From Dyadobacter sp. CY347 (GTDB lineage Bacteria > Bacteroidota > Bacteroidia > Cytophagales > Spirosomataceae), in contig NZ_JAKFFT010000008.1 in assembly GCF_021502655.1 (NCBI RefSeq), forward strand, positions 62,001-126,000: a stretch of DNA of 64,000 bases, given 5' to 3'. Made by a program: the position numbers and the translations under genes. The stretch's first letter is position 1. Each line of letters starts with the position of its first letter. Under the pieces are notes generated by a model. It was given only the letters and a program-made list of their open reading frames with translations. It was not told the DNA's origin and searched no databases. This document shows, piece by piece, positions 16,262 through 25,915 of the stretch.

Positions 16262-17860
16262 TCACTTATACATCTCCAATATCCCCTTCAAAGCCTCCAA
16301 AGTATCTGCTTCCTCGGCTTTCTTGTCCTTTCGCCAACGGAGGATCCTGGGAAACCTTACTGCGATGCCGGACTTGTGTCGGGATGATTCATTGATGCCT
16401 TCGAAGCCGATTTCGAAGACCAGTTCTGGTTTTACTGTTCTTACAGGGCCGAATTTTTCAAGCACGTTGCGTTTAATGAAATAATCGACCTGGCCGATTT
16501 CTACATCGGTTAAGCCGGAGTAGGCTTTTGCGAATGGAACCAGCTTGCCATCTTCACCCCAAACGGCAAATGTATAGTCAGTAAATAGTTCAGCCCGCCT
16601 GCCGGAGCCTTTTTGAGCATAAATAAGCACGGCGTCTACGCTTAGCGGATCGATTTTCCATTTCCACCAATCGCCCTTTTTACGACCCACCTGGTAAGTG
16701 CTCTCTTTCCTTTTGATCATAAAACCTTCCGCAATATTCTGCCGGGAAAGTGTGTGTAACTCCCGCAGAACCGACCATTCTTTAAAATCAATAAGTGGCG
16801 ATAGGTTGAATATGAACTGATCAGGCGCTTTTTCATGAATCATTTCCAGCTCGGCCCGGCGTTGCTGTTGGGTTTGGTTTCTAATGTCGACCCCATTGAC
16901 TTCCAAAATATCATAAGCCAGAAACGCAACCGGCGCCTCCTCCAAGACTTTTTTGGATAGATTCTTCCGCCCAATGCGCGTTTGCAGCACATTGAATGGC
17001 ATCGGCTTGTCATCCATGTAACTTACGATTTCTCCGTCGAGAACAGTTCCGTTTGGCAAAATCTCGCTCAGGAAATGCAGTTCAGGGAATTTTTCGGTTG
17101 ATAGTTCTTCGCCGCGCGTCCAGATAAAAAGCTCATTATTGCGATAAATGATCTGAGACCGGATCCCATCCCACTTCCATTCGGCAAACCAATCTTCGGG
17201 ATTTCCCAACCCCGAAACGTCGCCTTCGATCGGGTAAGCCAGGAAAAACGGATAAGGGCGCGAGGCGTTGTCATTTTCACCTTTATCCAAAATTAACTGT
17301 TCAAAAGTCGTCCCGGCTGGCTCCCATTGACCCATAACCCGGTGCGCGATCACATTGGAATCGGTTTCGGTAGCTTCTGCCAATGCACGCACCACCAATG
17401 TTTGCGAAACCCCGATCCTGAAACTGCCCATCAGCAATTTATTGAAAACAAATGTTTCATGCTGAGACAGTTGCATCCAGGCCTGCAAAATATGGTCGCG
17501 CTTTTCTTCGTCGGTCATGCCCGGCAGCATTCCTAAATAATAGAACCATTCGGTAAGCGATTTGTCCGATCCATCGACCTTACTCTTCGGTAAAAGCAAC
17601 GAAATGGTTTCCCCTAAATCACCGACGCTATGATAACTTTCCTGGAAAAGCCACATCGGAATGCCCGCTTCTTCCGCCGCCCATTCCTTCACCATGGTCC
17701 GATTTACCTTAAACGACGGCCTGCGGCCGGTGAAAAGTGTTAAAGCCCAAAGCTTATCCTCGTCGGAAGCCGTCAGGAAATATTGCTTCATCAACTCCAC
17801 CTTTGCATTGGTTTTGTTGGTGCGGTCCAGGTTCATGAAGAGCTCTGCGAATTGTTTCAT
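16262..17860 (-). CDS. ATP-dependent DNA ligase (repair-cluster type)
   Basis: The 532-residue protein is a type-I ATP-dependent DNA ligase. The nucleotidyl-transferase motif EWKWDGIRSQ near residue 228 carries the lysine that forms the AMP adduct. Further motifs are DGEIVSY near 278, EGFMIKRK near 380 and WWKWKID near 398. An N-terminal helical DNA-binding domain precedes them. It belongs to the ligase-associated damage response set rather than to replication, which uses NAD-dependent LigA. It overlaps the exonuclease gene by 4 bases. About 75 bases separate its stop from the DUF433 gene. Confidence 0.93.
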   Translation of the reverse strand: MKQFAELFMNLDRTNKTNAKVELMKQYFLTASDEDKLWALTLFTGRRPSFKVNRTMVKEWAAEEAGIPMWLFQESYHSVGDLGETISLLLPKSKVDGSDKSLTEWFYYLGMLPGMTDEEKRDHILQAWMQLSQHETFVFNKLLMGSFRIGVSQTLVVRALAEATETDSNVIAHRVMGQWEPAGTTFEQLILDKGENDNASRPYPFFLAYPIEGDVSGLGNPEDWFAEWKWDGIRSQIIYRNNELFIWTRGEELSTEKFPELHFLSEILPNGTVLDGEIVSYMDDKPMPFNVLQTRIGRKNLSKKVLEEAPVAFLAYDILEVNGVDIRNQTQQQRRAELEMIHEKAPDQFIFNLSPLIDFKEWSVLRELHTLSRQNIAEGFMIKRKESTYQVGRKKGDWWKWKIDPLSVDAVLIYAQKGSGRRAELFTDYTFAVWGEDGKLVPFAKAYSGLTDVEIGQVDYFIKRNVLEKFGPVRTVKPELVFEIGFEGINESSRHKSGIAVRFPRILRWRKDKKAEEADTLEALKGILEMYK

Positions 17861-19023
17861 GCTGTGTGCGTGTTTGCCCCTAAATCCCCGGAAGGGGACT
17901 TTTCTTTTTGGGACTGTTTCGGTGATGGCTTTGTATCTATGATGACTTCGTCATCTAATGATTCTTTGTGCTTTTCATAGGCTTCGGTTCCGGCGCTGAT
18001 ATCTTGTACAACTTCTTCCTCCTCGTTCTCATCTTCATTGCCATACATGGTGTGGACCTCGCCGGCTTCAATGCCGTTTTCATTCAGGTATCTTGCGTAA
18101 ATGCTTGTATATCCGTGCGTAACGTACACTTTTTCAGCTCCCGATTCCTTTACCGCGGTATTTAAATCCGGCCAGTCTACGTGGTCGCTTAGTACAAAAC
18201 CCTGGTCTACGGCACGGCGGTTTTTCGCGCCACGCAGGGCCATCCACCCCGAGCAATAGCCCAGGGAATACGGTGCAAATTTCTTGATCCACGTGCTGCT
18301 GTCAACCGATGGTGGCGCTAAAACCAATGAGCCGCGGAATAGTTTCCGGTCTGTTTCTTTGGTCACCAATGTCAGTTCGGGTAAGTCGAAACCGGCTTGC
18401 CTTAACCTTTCATTTAATGTATAAATAGCGCCGTGTGCGTAGATAACCTTGTCTTGCAATTCTATATTCTTCAAAATCCTCTGCATTTTGCCCAGCGAAT
18501 AGCCCATCAGCACGCTGGCTTTATCTTCACTTTTGTTTTGCCGCCACCAGTTGTCAATTTCACTCATAACCTCGTGCTGAGGCTGCCATTTATAGATAGG
18601 CAAACCGAATGTTGATTCAGTGATAAACACATTACATTTAACTGGCTCATAAGGCGTTGCGAAATTATCGTTTTCCAGTTTATAGTCACCGCTCGCCACC
18701 CAGACTTCACCTTTATACTCCACGCGAACCTGCGCCGAACCTACGATATGCCCGGCAGGATGCAATGAAAACGTGACCCCATTGATCACAAATTTCTCGT
18801 AATACTCAACAGTTTGTAATGAAATATCCTGCCCAAGGCGCAGCCGTAAAATGGGCTCGCTATCCTTATGGGCCAGATAATGCTTGCTTCCCCAGCGCGC
18901 ATGGTCGCTGTGCGCGTGCGTGATGATCGCCCGGTCAACGGGGATCCACGGATCAATGTGCGCATTTGCAACGGCGCAGTATATACTTTTCCCTGTAAAT
19001 TGTAAAAGAGATTGTGCTGGCAT
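17857..19023 (-). CDS. Ligase-associated DNA damage response exonuclease (MBL fold)
   Basis: The 388-residue protein is a metallo-beta-lactamase-fold nuclease of the beta-CASP/SNM1-like type. The metal motif THAHSDHARWG lies near residue 35, with further ligands in LHPAGHIVGSAQV near 87 and SGDYK. The C-terminal HGYTSIYARYL gives the last His. It is the first gene of the minus-strand repair operon (exonuclease, ligase, cassette, helicase, pdeM) and probably resects DNA ends before ligation. The last 60 residues are acidic, then Lys/Ser/Pro-rich and probably disordered. Confidence 0.92.
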   Translation of the reverse strand: MPAQSLLQFTGKSIYCAVANAHIDPWIPVDRAIITHAHSDHARWGSKHYLAHKDSEPILRLRLGQDISLQTVEYYEKFVINGVTFSLHPAGHIVGSAQVRVEYKGEVWVASGDYKLENDNFATPYEPVKCNVFITESTFGLPIYKWQPQHEVMSEIDNWWRQNKSEDKASVLMGYSLGKMQRILKNIELQDKVIYAHGAIYTLNERLRQAGFDLPELTLVTKETDRKLFRGSLVLAPPSVDSSTWIKKFAPYSLGYCSGWMALRGAKNRRAVDQGFVLSDHVDWPDLNTAVKESGAEKVYVTHGYTSIYARYLNENGIEAGEVHTMYGNEDENEEEEVVQDISAGTEAYEKHKESLDDEVIIDTKPSPKQSQKEKSPSGDLGANTHTA

Positions 19024-19091
19024 GGCTTGGAAAATATTAAAAGTGTGCCAATTGCCGACCGGGGCTTCCGACGCCTTTAAAAAATAAGTGC

Positions 19092-19099
19092 TATTTTTG
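19092..19099 (+). promoter_or_regulatory. -7 promoter element
   Basis: TATTTTTG matches TAnnTTTG and lies 57 bases before the ATG of the small plus-strand gene at 19156, in the divergent spacer to the exonuclease gene. Confidence 0.4.
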
Positions 19100-19155
19100 A
19101 GTGACCAATTTCCCTGGCCTGCGTCTAAACAAAAATCGTAATCAAATACACAACT

Positions 19156-19551
19156 ATGTCAAAGAAAAGTATGGAAAACCCCTTATCTCCAAGTGCGGAA
19201 GCAGCGAGATATCTTGAAAATGCCAGACAAATACTGACTGAAAAAGCAGGCAAAAAGGACGGATTGTATTCGGACATTAAATATGTAAGAATGGCCGCAG
19301 GCACTGCTTATTCAGCGGCGTTGCTAATTCTTGATGAATATCTGAAACAAAACGAAGGTATTCATTTTGTAAAGCCACAAAGCATTGAGGATTACAAGGG
19401 TAGATTAAGAAAATATGACAAAAAGTTGCTGAGACATACGATCAATGCTTACAGCGAATTACATCTTATTGGTTACTATCAAGGAACAGAATCTGCTGAG
19501 GTCATCCAGAACGGCTTAGCAAATGTGAAGCAAATGCTATCTTATATCTGA
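19156..19551 (+). CDS. DUF5618-like small helical protein
   Basis: A 131-residue soluble, mostly helical protein with a HEPN-like look. It has SAEAARYLENARQIL early, then MAAGTAYSAALLILDEYL, then YDKKLLRHTINAYSELHLIGYY and a final helix. I believe it fits DUF5618, a small Bacteroidota family of unknown role, but this is from memory. The second in-frame ATG (MENPLS, residue 6) is a possible start. It stands alone, with a promoter-like element upstream, divergent from the repair operon and 49 bases ahead of the ABC transporter operon. Confidence 0.6.
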   Translation: MSKKSMENPLSPSAEAARYLENARQILTEKAGKKDGLYSDIKYVRMAAGTAYSAALLILDEYLKQNEGIHFVKPQSIEDYKGRLRKYDKKLLRHTINAYSELHLIGYYQGTESAEVIQNGLANVKQMLSYI

Positions 19552-19600
19552 TTCTTGGTTTCTGCATTTTTATTCTGCTCAACGCTCCTTACATCGTCTA

Positions 19601-20767
19601 ATGATCAAAAACCTCTGCCTTTCGTTTTTTCTTTGTCTAACAATCCTTAGCTGTAATCCCGAAAATTCATCGAAAAGAGAGGAGAACATAACTTCGAAAT
19701 CGGTTAACTATAAGGACCAAGCCAAAATCAACCACGCACAAGGCTTTACCATTACATATTATAACCATTACAAAATCGTAAACATCCTGAGCCCGTTTGA
19801 GACGGCGACGGATACTTCGAAATATATTTTACTGGAAAAGGGAACGTCGCGACCGAAAGGTTTCGAAGATGCGCAGGTGATTTACATTCCTGTTGCGAGC
19901 ATCGTTGCGACATCTTCCATGCATGCTGCTTTGCTGGAATTTCTGGATTCTGAGACCATTATCACTGGCATTAGCAATCCGCAATATATTTTTTCGCCAA
20001 AAATTAACGCGTTGATCGAAGCCGGGAAGGTTGCAAATATTGGGCGGGATCAGGGGCTGAATGAGGAGAAGATCATAGAAATGCGCCCGGATGTGCTGAT
20101 GGCCATGGGCGGGCCGGGAGCCAAAGTCGATCAATACAGCATATTAACCCAGGCGGGAATCCCTGTTTTAATAAATTCAGAATGGATTGAAAAAACGCCG
20201 CTGGCCCGTGCTGAATGGGTTAAACTCGTTGCAGCATTGTTGAACAAGGAAAAGCTGGTTAATGAAAGATTTGGTAAGATCGAAAGCGAATATCTTCGTT
20301 TGGCTGAGCTTGCCAAGGAGGTTAAGACTAACCCGACAATTATTTCGGGCTTGAATACAAAAGACGCCTGGTTTTTGCCGAATGGGGATAGTTATATGGC
20401 GCAGTTTTTCCGGGACGCGGGCGGGAATTATCCTTGGAGTGATAAAAAGGCAACGGGCAGCTTGCCGCTTAACTTCGAATCTGTATATCCGATTGCTTTG
20501 AAAGCAGATGTTTGGCTGAATGTCGGGTTCGATAAAAGTGACACAAAAGCCAACATTCTGGCACAAGATTCTCGTTACAACGATTTTAAGGCCTATAAGT
20601 CTGGACAAATGTATAGTTACAATGGCCGCGTTAATGACCAGGGTGCTAACGATTTTTTTGAATCCGGAACTGTAAATCCGCACATTGTCCTTTCCGATCT
20701 GATCAAAATTTTGCATCCGGAACTCCTGCCGAATCATAAGTTGGTCTATTACAAACAGCTTAAATAA
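19601..20767 (+). CDS. ABC importer substrate-binding lipoprotein (iron chelate or corrinoid type)
   Basis: The 388-residue protein starts with a signal peptide ending in a lipobox-like LTILSC. The mature part has the two-lobed TroA/FepB-like layout: VASIVATSSMHAALL near residue 107, EKIIEMRPDVLMAMG near 158, a long linking helix near 200-240 and PHIVLSDLIKILHPELL at the end. Such proteins capture siderophores, heme or cobalamin in the periplasm after TonB-dependent uptake. The stop codon overlaps the permease start by one base, so it heads a coupled operon. The ligand cannot be decided. Confidence 0.88.
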   Translation: MIKNLCLSFFLCLTILSCNPENSSKREENITSKSVNYKDQAKINHAQGFTITYYNHYKIVNILSPFETATDTSKYILLEKGTSRPKGFEDAQVIYIPVASIVATSSMHAALLEFLDSETIITGISNPQYIFSPKINALIEAGKVANIGRDQGLNEEKIIEMRPDVLMAMGGPGAKVDQYSILTQAGIPVLINSEWIEKTPLARAEWVKLVAALLNKEKLVNERFGKIESEYLRLAELAKEVKTNPTIISGLNTKDAWFLPNGDSYMAQFFRDAGGNYPWSDKKATGSLPLNFESVYPIALKADVWLNVGFDKSDTKANILAQDSRYNDFKAYKSGQMYSYNGRVNDQGANDFFESGTVNPHIVLSDLIKILHPELLPNHKLVYYKQLK

Positions 20768-21849
20768 TGGCGGAAACCCTCAACAAACAACCATTGCCCA
20801 AAACACCCCTAAACACACACCGGCTGACTTTTTTATGCCTGGTAACGCTTGCGGTGGTGTTTTTTGTTCTGGATGTCATGCTGGGATCCGTGCAAATCCC
20901 ATTTAAAGAGGTTTTTAAAATCATATTCCTAAAAGAATCTGAAAATACTGCCTGGCTATTCATCATTGAAAAAATACGCATTCCGAAAGCAATAACGGCC
21001 ATGCTGGTCGGTTGTGGACTATCTGTGAGCGGATTACAAATGCAGACTTTATTCCGGAACCCATTGGCAGGGCCGTCGGAACTGGGCATTACAGCCGGCG
21101 CCGGACTGGGCGTGGCGGCGGTAATGCTTGCGGGAGGAAGCAGCGCGAGCATGTATGCCATCAGTAAGCTCGGTGTTTCGGGCAGCTGGCTGATCATTGT
21201 GATGGCCTCCTTGGGATCTGCACTGGTGCTTTCGCTGATTTTATTGATCGCAGGAAGGATCAGGGATAATGTTATTTTGCTGATCGTCGGAGTGATGATT
21301 GGGACAATAACCCTATCTATTGTTAGTATTTGGCAATATTTCAGTCAGCCCGAACAGTTGCAGGAATACATTATGTGGACATTCGGGTCGTTGGGGGGCG
21401 TTACGCAGTATCATTTGTATGCACTTTCCGGCGTTGTTGCATTTGGCCTTTTACTTGCATTTATTTCTTCCAAATCGCTTAATGCATTACTGCTGGGAGA
21501 AAATTATGCCAAAAGCATGGGGCTTACCATTGGAAAAACACGGCTGATCATCATGCTCAGCACCAGCTTGTTAACCGGCAGCATTACCGCATTTTGCGGC
21601 CCGATCGGCTTCGTAGGCATTGCTATTCCACATATAACCCGCTCACTGTTTGGCACTTCGGATCACCGTGTGCTTATTCCTGGCTGCTGCCTTACCGGCA
21701 TGGTATTGCTGCTTTTATGCGATATTATTGCGCAATTGCCCGGCATGCAAACCGTCATTCCGGTGAATGTTGTTACTTCTTTACTTGGTGCGCCGGTGGT
21801 GATCTGGATCATTATCAGTCGCAATAACCTCCGTTCTTCTTTCTCATGA
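20767..21849 (+). CDS. FecCD-family ABC importer permease
   Basis: A 360-residue inner-membrane permease with about ten hydrophobic helices. Family hallmarks are LFRNPLAGPSELGITAGAG near residue 96 and FCGPIGFVGIAIPHITRSLFG near 277, the coupling region that contacts the ATPase. It imports iron chelates, heme or cobalamin together with the lipoprotein upstream and the ATPase downstream. It overlaps the ATPase gene by 4 bases. Confidence 0.93.
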   Translation: MAETLNKQPLPKTPLNTHRLTFLCLVTLAVVFFVLDVMLGSVQIPFKEVFKIIFLKESENTAWLFIIEKIRIPKAITAMLVGCGLSVSGLQMQTLFRNPLAGPSELGITAGAGLGVAAVMLAGGSSASMYAISKLGVSGSWLIIVMASLGSALVLSLILLIAGRIRDNVILLIVGVMIGTITLSIVSIWQYFSQPEQLQEYIMWTFGSLGGVTQYHLYALSGVVAFGLLLAFISSKSLNALLLGENYAKSMGLTIGKTRLIIMLSTSLLTGSITAFCGPIGFVGIAIPHITRSLFGTSDHRVLIPGCCLTGMVLLLLCDIIAQLPGMQTVIPVNVVTSLLGAPVVIWIIISRNNLRSSFS

Positions 21850-22877
21850 GTGTCGTCAAACCATTTCTGGAAACGAAGGATCTGTCTATTGGATATAAAA
21901 CCAAAAGAACAGAACGGACAATTTCAAAAAACCTGAACCTCACGCTCAAACCCGGACAACTTGTGTGTCTGCTGGGCTCAAATGGTTCTGGAAAATCAAC
22001 ATTAATGCGCACAATTGCTGGCCTGCAACCAGCTTTGGAAGGCGTTGTTTATATTGGAGAGCAGCCTCTTGCAAGCTTGAAATCGGCTCAACTGGCGCAA
22101 ACATTAAGCCTGGTTTTGACTGAGCGCATTGAAGCCGGTAACCTTACTGCACTGGAAGTCATCACATTAGGACGTACACCTTACACCGGTTGGCTGGGCG
22201 CATTAAGTGATATTGACCATCAAAAAATTGATGAAGCAATTTCGCTGGCGAATGTTGAAGATTTAACCAACAGAAAAATCCACCAGCTAAGTGATGGTGA
22301 ACGGCAAAAGGTCATGCTGGCGCGTGCACTTGCACAAGATACGGAGCTGATCCTGCTGGATGAACCCACCGCGCATTTGGACCTGCCCAACCGTGTGGAA
22401 ATGATGCGCCTGCTGCATAACCTCGCCAGACAAACCGGAAAAGCCATATTATTAAGCACACATGAACTCGACCTCGCGTTACAGGCAGCTGATATGCTGT
22501 GGCTTATGCAGCAAAACGGAGAATTTGTTGCCGGTGTTGCGGAAGATCTCGTCCTGAACGGGGCGTTTGAAGCTGCGTTTGAGAAAAACGGCTTCTTCTT
22601 CGATAAGTCCAGCGGCACATTTAATATTTACCAGGACGTCTGCATACATTCAATAAGCATTTCAGGCGATCCTATATTGACTTTCTGGACCAGACGAGCA
22701 TTGCAGCGCGAAGGTTTCGGGATTACCGACGAAGCTAATGCCACATTTAAAATCCGTTGCAGCCTCGACGGAGCAGACACAGTCTGGCAAATGGAATGGC
22801 AGCAAAAAGCTTCGAAATATTTCACCATTGCTGACCTGGTGGCGGGAATAAAACTGACCATTAACCCATTTACATGA
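21846..22877 (+). CDS. ABC importer ATP-binding protein with C-terminal extension
   Basis: The first 250 residues are a standard FecE/BtuD-type ATPase: Walker A LLGSNGSGKSTLM near residue 40, signature QLSDGERQKVMLARAL near 146, Walker B LILLDEPTAHLD and switch His in LSTHELD. About 85 further residues (from FNIYQDVCIHSI) form an added strand-rich region not seen in the classical enzyme. From memory, related extensions occur in Bacteroidota homologues; its function is unknown. It overlaps both neighbours by 4 bases. Confidence 0.92.
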   Translation: MSVVKPFLETKDLSIGYKTKRTERTISKNLNLTLKPGQLVCLLGSNGSGKSTLMRTIAGLQPALEGVVYIGEQPLASLKSAQLAQTLSLVLTERIEAGNLTALEVITLGRTPYTGWLGALSDIDHQKIDEAISLANVEDLTNRKIHQLSDGERQKVMLARALAQDTELILLDEPTAHLDLPNRVEMMRLLHNLARQTGKAILLSTHELDLALQAADMLWLMQQNGEFVAGVAEDLVLNGAFEAAFEKNGFFFDKSSGTFNIYQDVCIHSISISGDPILTFWTRRALQREGFGITDEANATFKIRCSLDGADTVWQMEWQQKASKYFTIADLVAGIKLTINPFT

Positions 22878-24856
22878 TCCTTCTTATTCCGCTGGCAATC
22901 TGGCTTGGCACGGCCAATTGTTTTCTGGCATTTTACAAAGGAAGCCCGCAGGCGTTTCGTCGCTCCATATTGGCGGCTGGCATAGCATCATTATTTTTTG
23001 TGGCAGGTCTGACGGAGTTGCTCAGCGTGGTAAATCTGATCAATGCTGTCGCTATAAAAATAGCGTGGGCAATCCTCAACATCGGCCTCTTTTTCATTTT
23101 CAGGTGGTTAAGCAATAAGGAAAATGTTTCAATGCTATCCATTTCAAAAGTATGGCTTTCCTCAGCGCGTGCTTTTTTTCGTGGAACCGGCGTTCTTACC
23201 AATGTCATTGTATTCTCGATTTTGGGCTTAACGTGCCTTGTTGCGGTGGTAGCCACGCCCAATAATATGGATTCGATGGCCTATCACTTGAGCCGGCTGG
23301 GTTACTGGATCCAGCATGGCAATGTTGAACATTATGCGTCCCATATCGTCCGCTCCATTTCGTTCAGCCCGTTCTCCGAATATGTGCATTTGCATACATT
23401 TTTGCTTTCCAATAGCGATCGCGCATTTCAATTGTTGCAATGGAGCTGCTTTGCAGGCATCCTGATGTACATTTCGCTGTTGACCGAGTTGCTTTCAGGT
23501 AGCCGGACTGCTCTGGGGATGGCGCTTTCTTTTGCTGTTACGGTTCCTATCGTCATCCTGGAATCCATGACGACCCAAAATGACATTGTCGTCGCATTTT
23601 TCGTTGTTGCGTGCGCATTTTATGCAGTCGATTATGTTAAGCAGCCCGGTAGAATTTCGCTTCTGCTCCTGGCACCGGCAGCGGCATTAGGCATGATGAC
23701 GAAGGGTACTTTTATATTCTACACGCTGCCTTTTGCCGTGTATGTATTCATTTTTATGATTACAAAACCGCTGCAACGCAGAGCGCTTTTTATGCTGGTC
23801 TGCGGTTCCTTGGTGCTTGTACTTTTACTTAACGGCCCGTTTTGGTACCGGACTTACCTGATTTTCGATTCACCCATCGGCACCATGACCAATGGCAACA
23901 AAAACGACATTTCGAACCCCGGCAATTTGCTTTCCTCCACAGCCAAGCATGTTTTCCTGCATTTGGGATTCGTTTCTCCGGGTGATCAGTATAACCAGTT
24001 TATGGTGAAGGTGTTGGACGGATTTCATCAAATGATCGGCATTCCCTTGAATTCGCCGGGCACCGGAATGGAGTTTAAAATGAATAAGCTCAACTTCAAC
24101 GAAGATTTCGCACATAATTTTTTTGCTATGTGGCTGGTTATCTTCTCGCTGCCGTTGATGTTTTTTACTAAATTATCAAAAACCGCCCGCTGGTATAACT
24201 TGATGGCATTTGCCAGCTTCCTGATCTTTTGTTTTTTTATTGGTTACCAGATCTATGGCTCGCGGCTGCATATTACTTTCTTTATGCTGGTTGCGCCTGT
24301 GATCGGCATCATTTACGGATCGCTCTCCACCCCTGCCATTCCTTCATTGATTAGCATTGTGCTTTGGCTTGCGGCATTGCCGTTTGCGGTGTTAAGTACG
24401 AGCCATCCGCTGCTTTCCACAAAATGGTTTTTTGAAGAAGTTTTTCCAAAAGTCAACTCGGGATTGAACCTGAACATTCACATTGGGAAAGGAAATATGA
24501 ACCTGAAACAGCCCAGCATTTTATTTGCTGCACCAACAAAGATCGTCTGGGGGGATTACCAGGAACAGGCCTTAAACATGCGGGCTTACGTAGATTCGAT
24601 CGGAGCGAAAAAAATTGGTTTTGATTTTATTGAATCCAGCCTCGATTATGCTTACCAATATGTCCTCAGAAAGCCGGGCAGGCACTTTGAACACGTTATG
24701 GTGCGCAATCCTTCGCAGTTTTTGGAACATAAAACATTTAATCCCGACTGCATTATTGCCGAACATGATGAGGGCAACCATTTGCATTACCATGGCAGAC
24801 ATTATGTTAAAGAATGGAGTGCTAACGGCACTTTTATATATGTCCCGGTGAACTAG
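22874..24856 (+). CDS. Large polytopic membrane protein, GT-C/glycosyltransferase-39-like
   Basis: The 660-residue protein has about eleven hydrophobic helices and a C-terminal soluble part of about 150 residues. Between the early helices lies NNMDSMAYHLSRLGYWIQHG, resembling the first periplasmic loop of lipid-phosphate-sugar-dependent glycosyltransferases (GT-C fold), where an Asp is catalytic. Start overlaps the ABC ATPase stop by 4 bases, so it is translated with an iron-type importer, an unexpected pairing. The enzyme activity is inferred from topology and loop only. Confidence 0.6.
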   Translation: MILLIPLAIWLGTANCFLAFYKGSPQAFRRSILAAGIASLFFVAGLTELLSVVNLINAVAIKIAWAILNIGLFFIFRWLSNKENVSMLSISKVWLSSARAFFRGTGVLTNVIVFSILGLTCLVAVVATPNNMDSMAYHLSRLGYWIQHGNVEHYASHIVRSISFSPFSEYVHLHTFLLSNSDRAFQLLQWSCFAGILMYISLLTELLSGSRTALGMALSFAVTVPIVILESMTTQNDIVVAFFVVACAFYAVDYVKQPGRISLLLLAPAAALGMMTKGTFIFYTLPFAVYVFIFMITKPLQRRALFMLVCGSLVLVLLLNGPFWYRTYLIFDSPIGTMTNGNKNDISNPGNLLSSTAKHVFLHLGFVSPGDQYNQFMVKVLDGFHQMIGIPLNSPGTGMEFKMNKLNFNEDFAHNFFAMWLVIFSLPLMFFTKLSKTARWYNLMAFASFLIFCFFIGYQIYGSRLHITFFMLVAPVIGIIYGSLSTPAIPSLISIVLWLAALPFAVLSTSHPLLSTKWFFEEVFPKVNSGLNLNIHIGKGNMNLKQPSILFAAPTKIVWGDYQEQALNMRAYVDSIGAKKIGFDFIESSLDYAYQYVLRKPGRHFEHVMVRNPSQFLEHKTFNPDCIIAEHDEGNHLHYHGRHYVKEWSANGTFIYVPVN

Positions 24857-24900
24857 TTACCGCTCTATTTTATTATCAATACAAACATTAATGATCTGAC

Positions 24901-25314
24901 ATGGCTTCTCTGGACATCGTACAAGCATATTATTCAAGCTTCAATCATAAAAATTGGGAGGGCATGCTCGCATTGCTGCACCCTGAAGTAAGGCACGAGC
25001 CCAACCAGGGCGAAGTGCGCATCGGCATTGAAAAATTCACCGAGTTTCTGGGCCAGATGGACGAGTCCTATGAAGAAACTTTGACCGACATGGTCTTCTT
25101 CACAACAGCGGACGATTCTCGTGTGGCCGTGGAATTCACAGTAAGAGGAATTTATAAAAAAGGCGAAGAAGGGTTTCCCGAGGCTTACGGCCAGTCTTAC
25201 AAACTTCCTGCTGCGGCTTTTTTGGAATTAAAAAACGAAAAAATCTGCCGCGTTACCACCTTCTACAATCTGCCGCATTGGATAGAGCTGGTTTCAAATC
25301 CGAAAAATGACTGA
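24901..25314 (+). CDS. SnoaL-like (NTF2 fold) protein
   Basis: A 137-residue soluble protein of the NTF2-like/ketosteroid isomerase fold. The opening helix SLDIVQAYYSSFNHKNWEGM, then LLHPEVRHEP, the paired strands around VAVEFTVRGIY and the end motif KICRVTTFYNLPHWI are typical. Members are small isomerases, cyclases or ligand binders; no catalytic set is obvious. It overlaps the GNAT gene by 8 bases and probably shares an operon with it and the nitrilase-family gene. Confidence 0.8.
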   Translation: MASLDIVQAYYSSFNHKNWEGMLALLHPEVRHEPNQGEVRIGIEKFTEFLGQMDESYEETLTDMVFFTTADDSRVAVEFTVRGIYKKGEEGFPEAYGQSYKLPAAAFLELKNEKICRVTTFYNLPHWIELVSNPKND

Positions 25315-25909
25315 TCAACTGACTTTTGCATCTTATAAAGGCCTCGAAATAGCAGCCGTTGTAGAAGCATTGGGCGCATTGCGGATTGCCGTTTTCCACG
25401 ATTATCCTTATTTGTATGAGGGTTCGCTGGACTATGAAAAAGAATATCTGCAAATATACGTCCAGTCTGAACGCGCCTTTTTGTTCGCTGTTTTTGATGG
25501 TGAGAAAATGGTCGGCGCGACGACATGCATTCCGTTAACCGACGAAGCGGCGGAAGTCCGGAAACCGTTTGAAGATGCGGGATTTGATATCAGCAACATT
25601 TTTTACTTTGGAGAAAGCATTTTACTTCCGCAATATCGCGGTCTGGGCCTCGGGCACCGCTTTTTTGATGAGCGTGAAGCACATACCAGGAGCTTTGGAC
25701 ATTATCATTTATGCTGTTTCTGTTCCGTTGACCGGGGCGAAAATCACCCTGCCAGGCCAGCCGATTACCGGTCTAATGATGCATTCTGGATCAAACGCGG
25801 ATATATAAAGGAACCTGCGTTGCAAAGCACCATGGAATGGCCTGATATTGGCGAAACGTCGTCCTCGGCCAAACAAATGATTTTCTGGATCAAACCACTT
25901 GATAGCTAA
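25307..25909 (+). CDS. GNAT-family N-acetyltransferase
   Basis: The 200-residue protein shows the GNAT core: RAFLFAVFDGEKMVGATTCIPL (strands 2 to 4), ESILLPQYRGLGLGHRFFDER near residue 102 with the acetyl-CoA pyrophosphate loop RGLGLG, and a late IKRGYIKEP. The substrate is unknown. It lies between the SnoaL-like gene (8-base overlap) and the nitrilase-family gene (6-base gap). GNAT next to a carbon-nitrogen hydrolase is a recurring bacterial pairing, which hints at a shared amine or amide pathway. Confidence 0.88.
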   Translation: MTDQLTFASYKGLEIAAVVEALGALRIAVFHDYPYLYEGSLDYEKEYLQIYVQSERAFLFAVFDGEKMVGATTCIPLTDEAAEVRKPFEDAGFDISNIFYFGESILLPQYRGLGLGHRFFDEREAHTRSFGHYHLCCFCSVDRGENHPARPADYRSNDAFWIKRGYIKEPALQSTMEWPDIGETSSSAKQMIFWIKPLDS

Positions 25910-25915
25910 CTGCCT

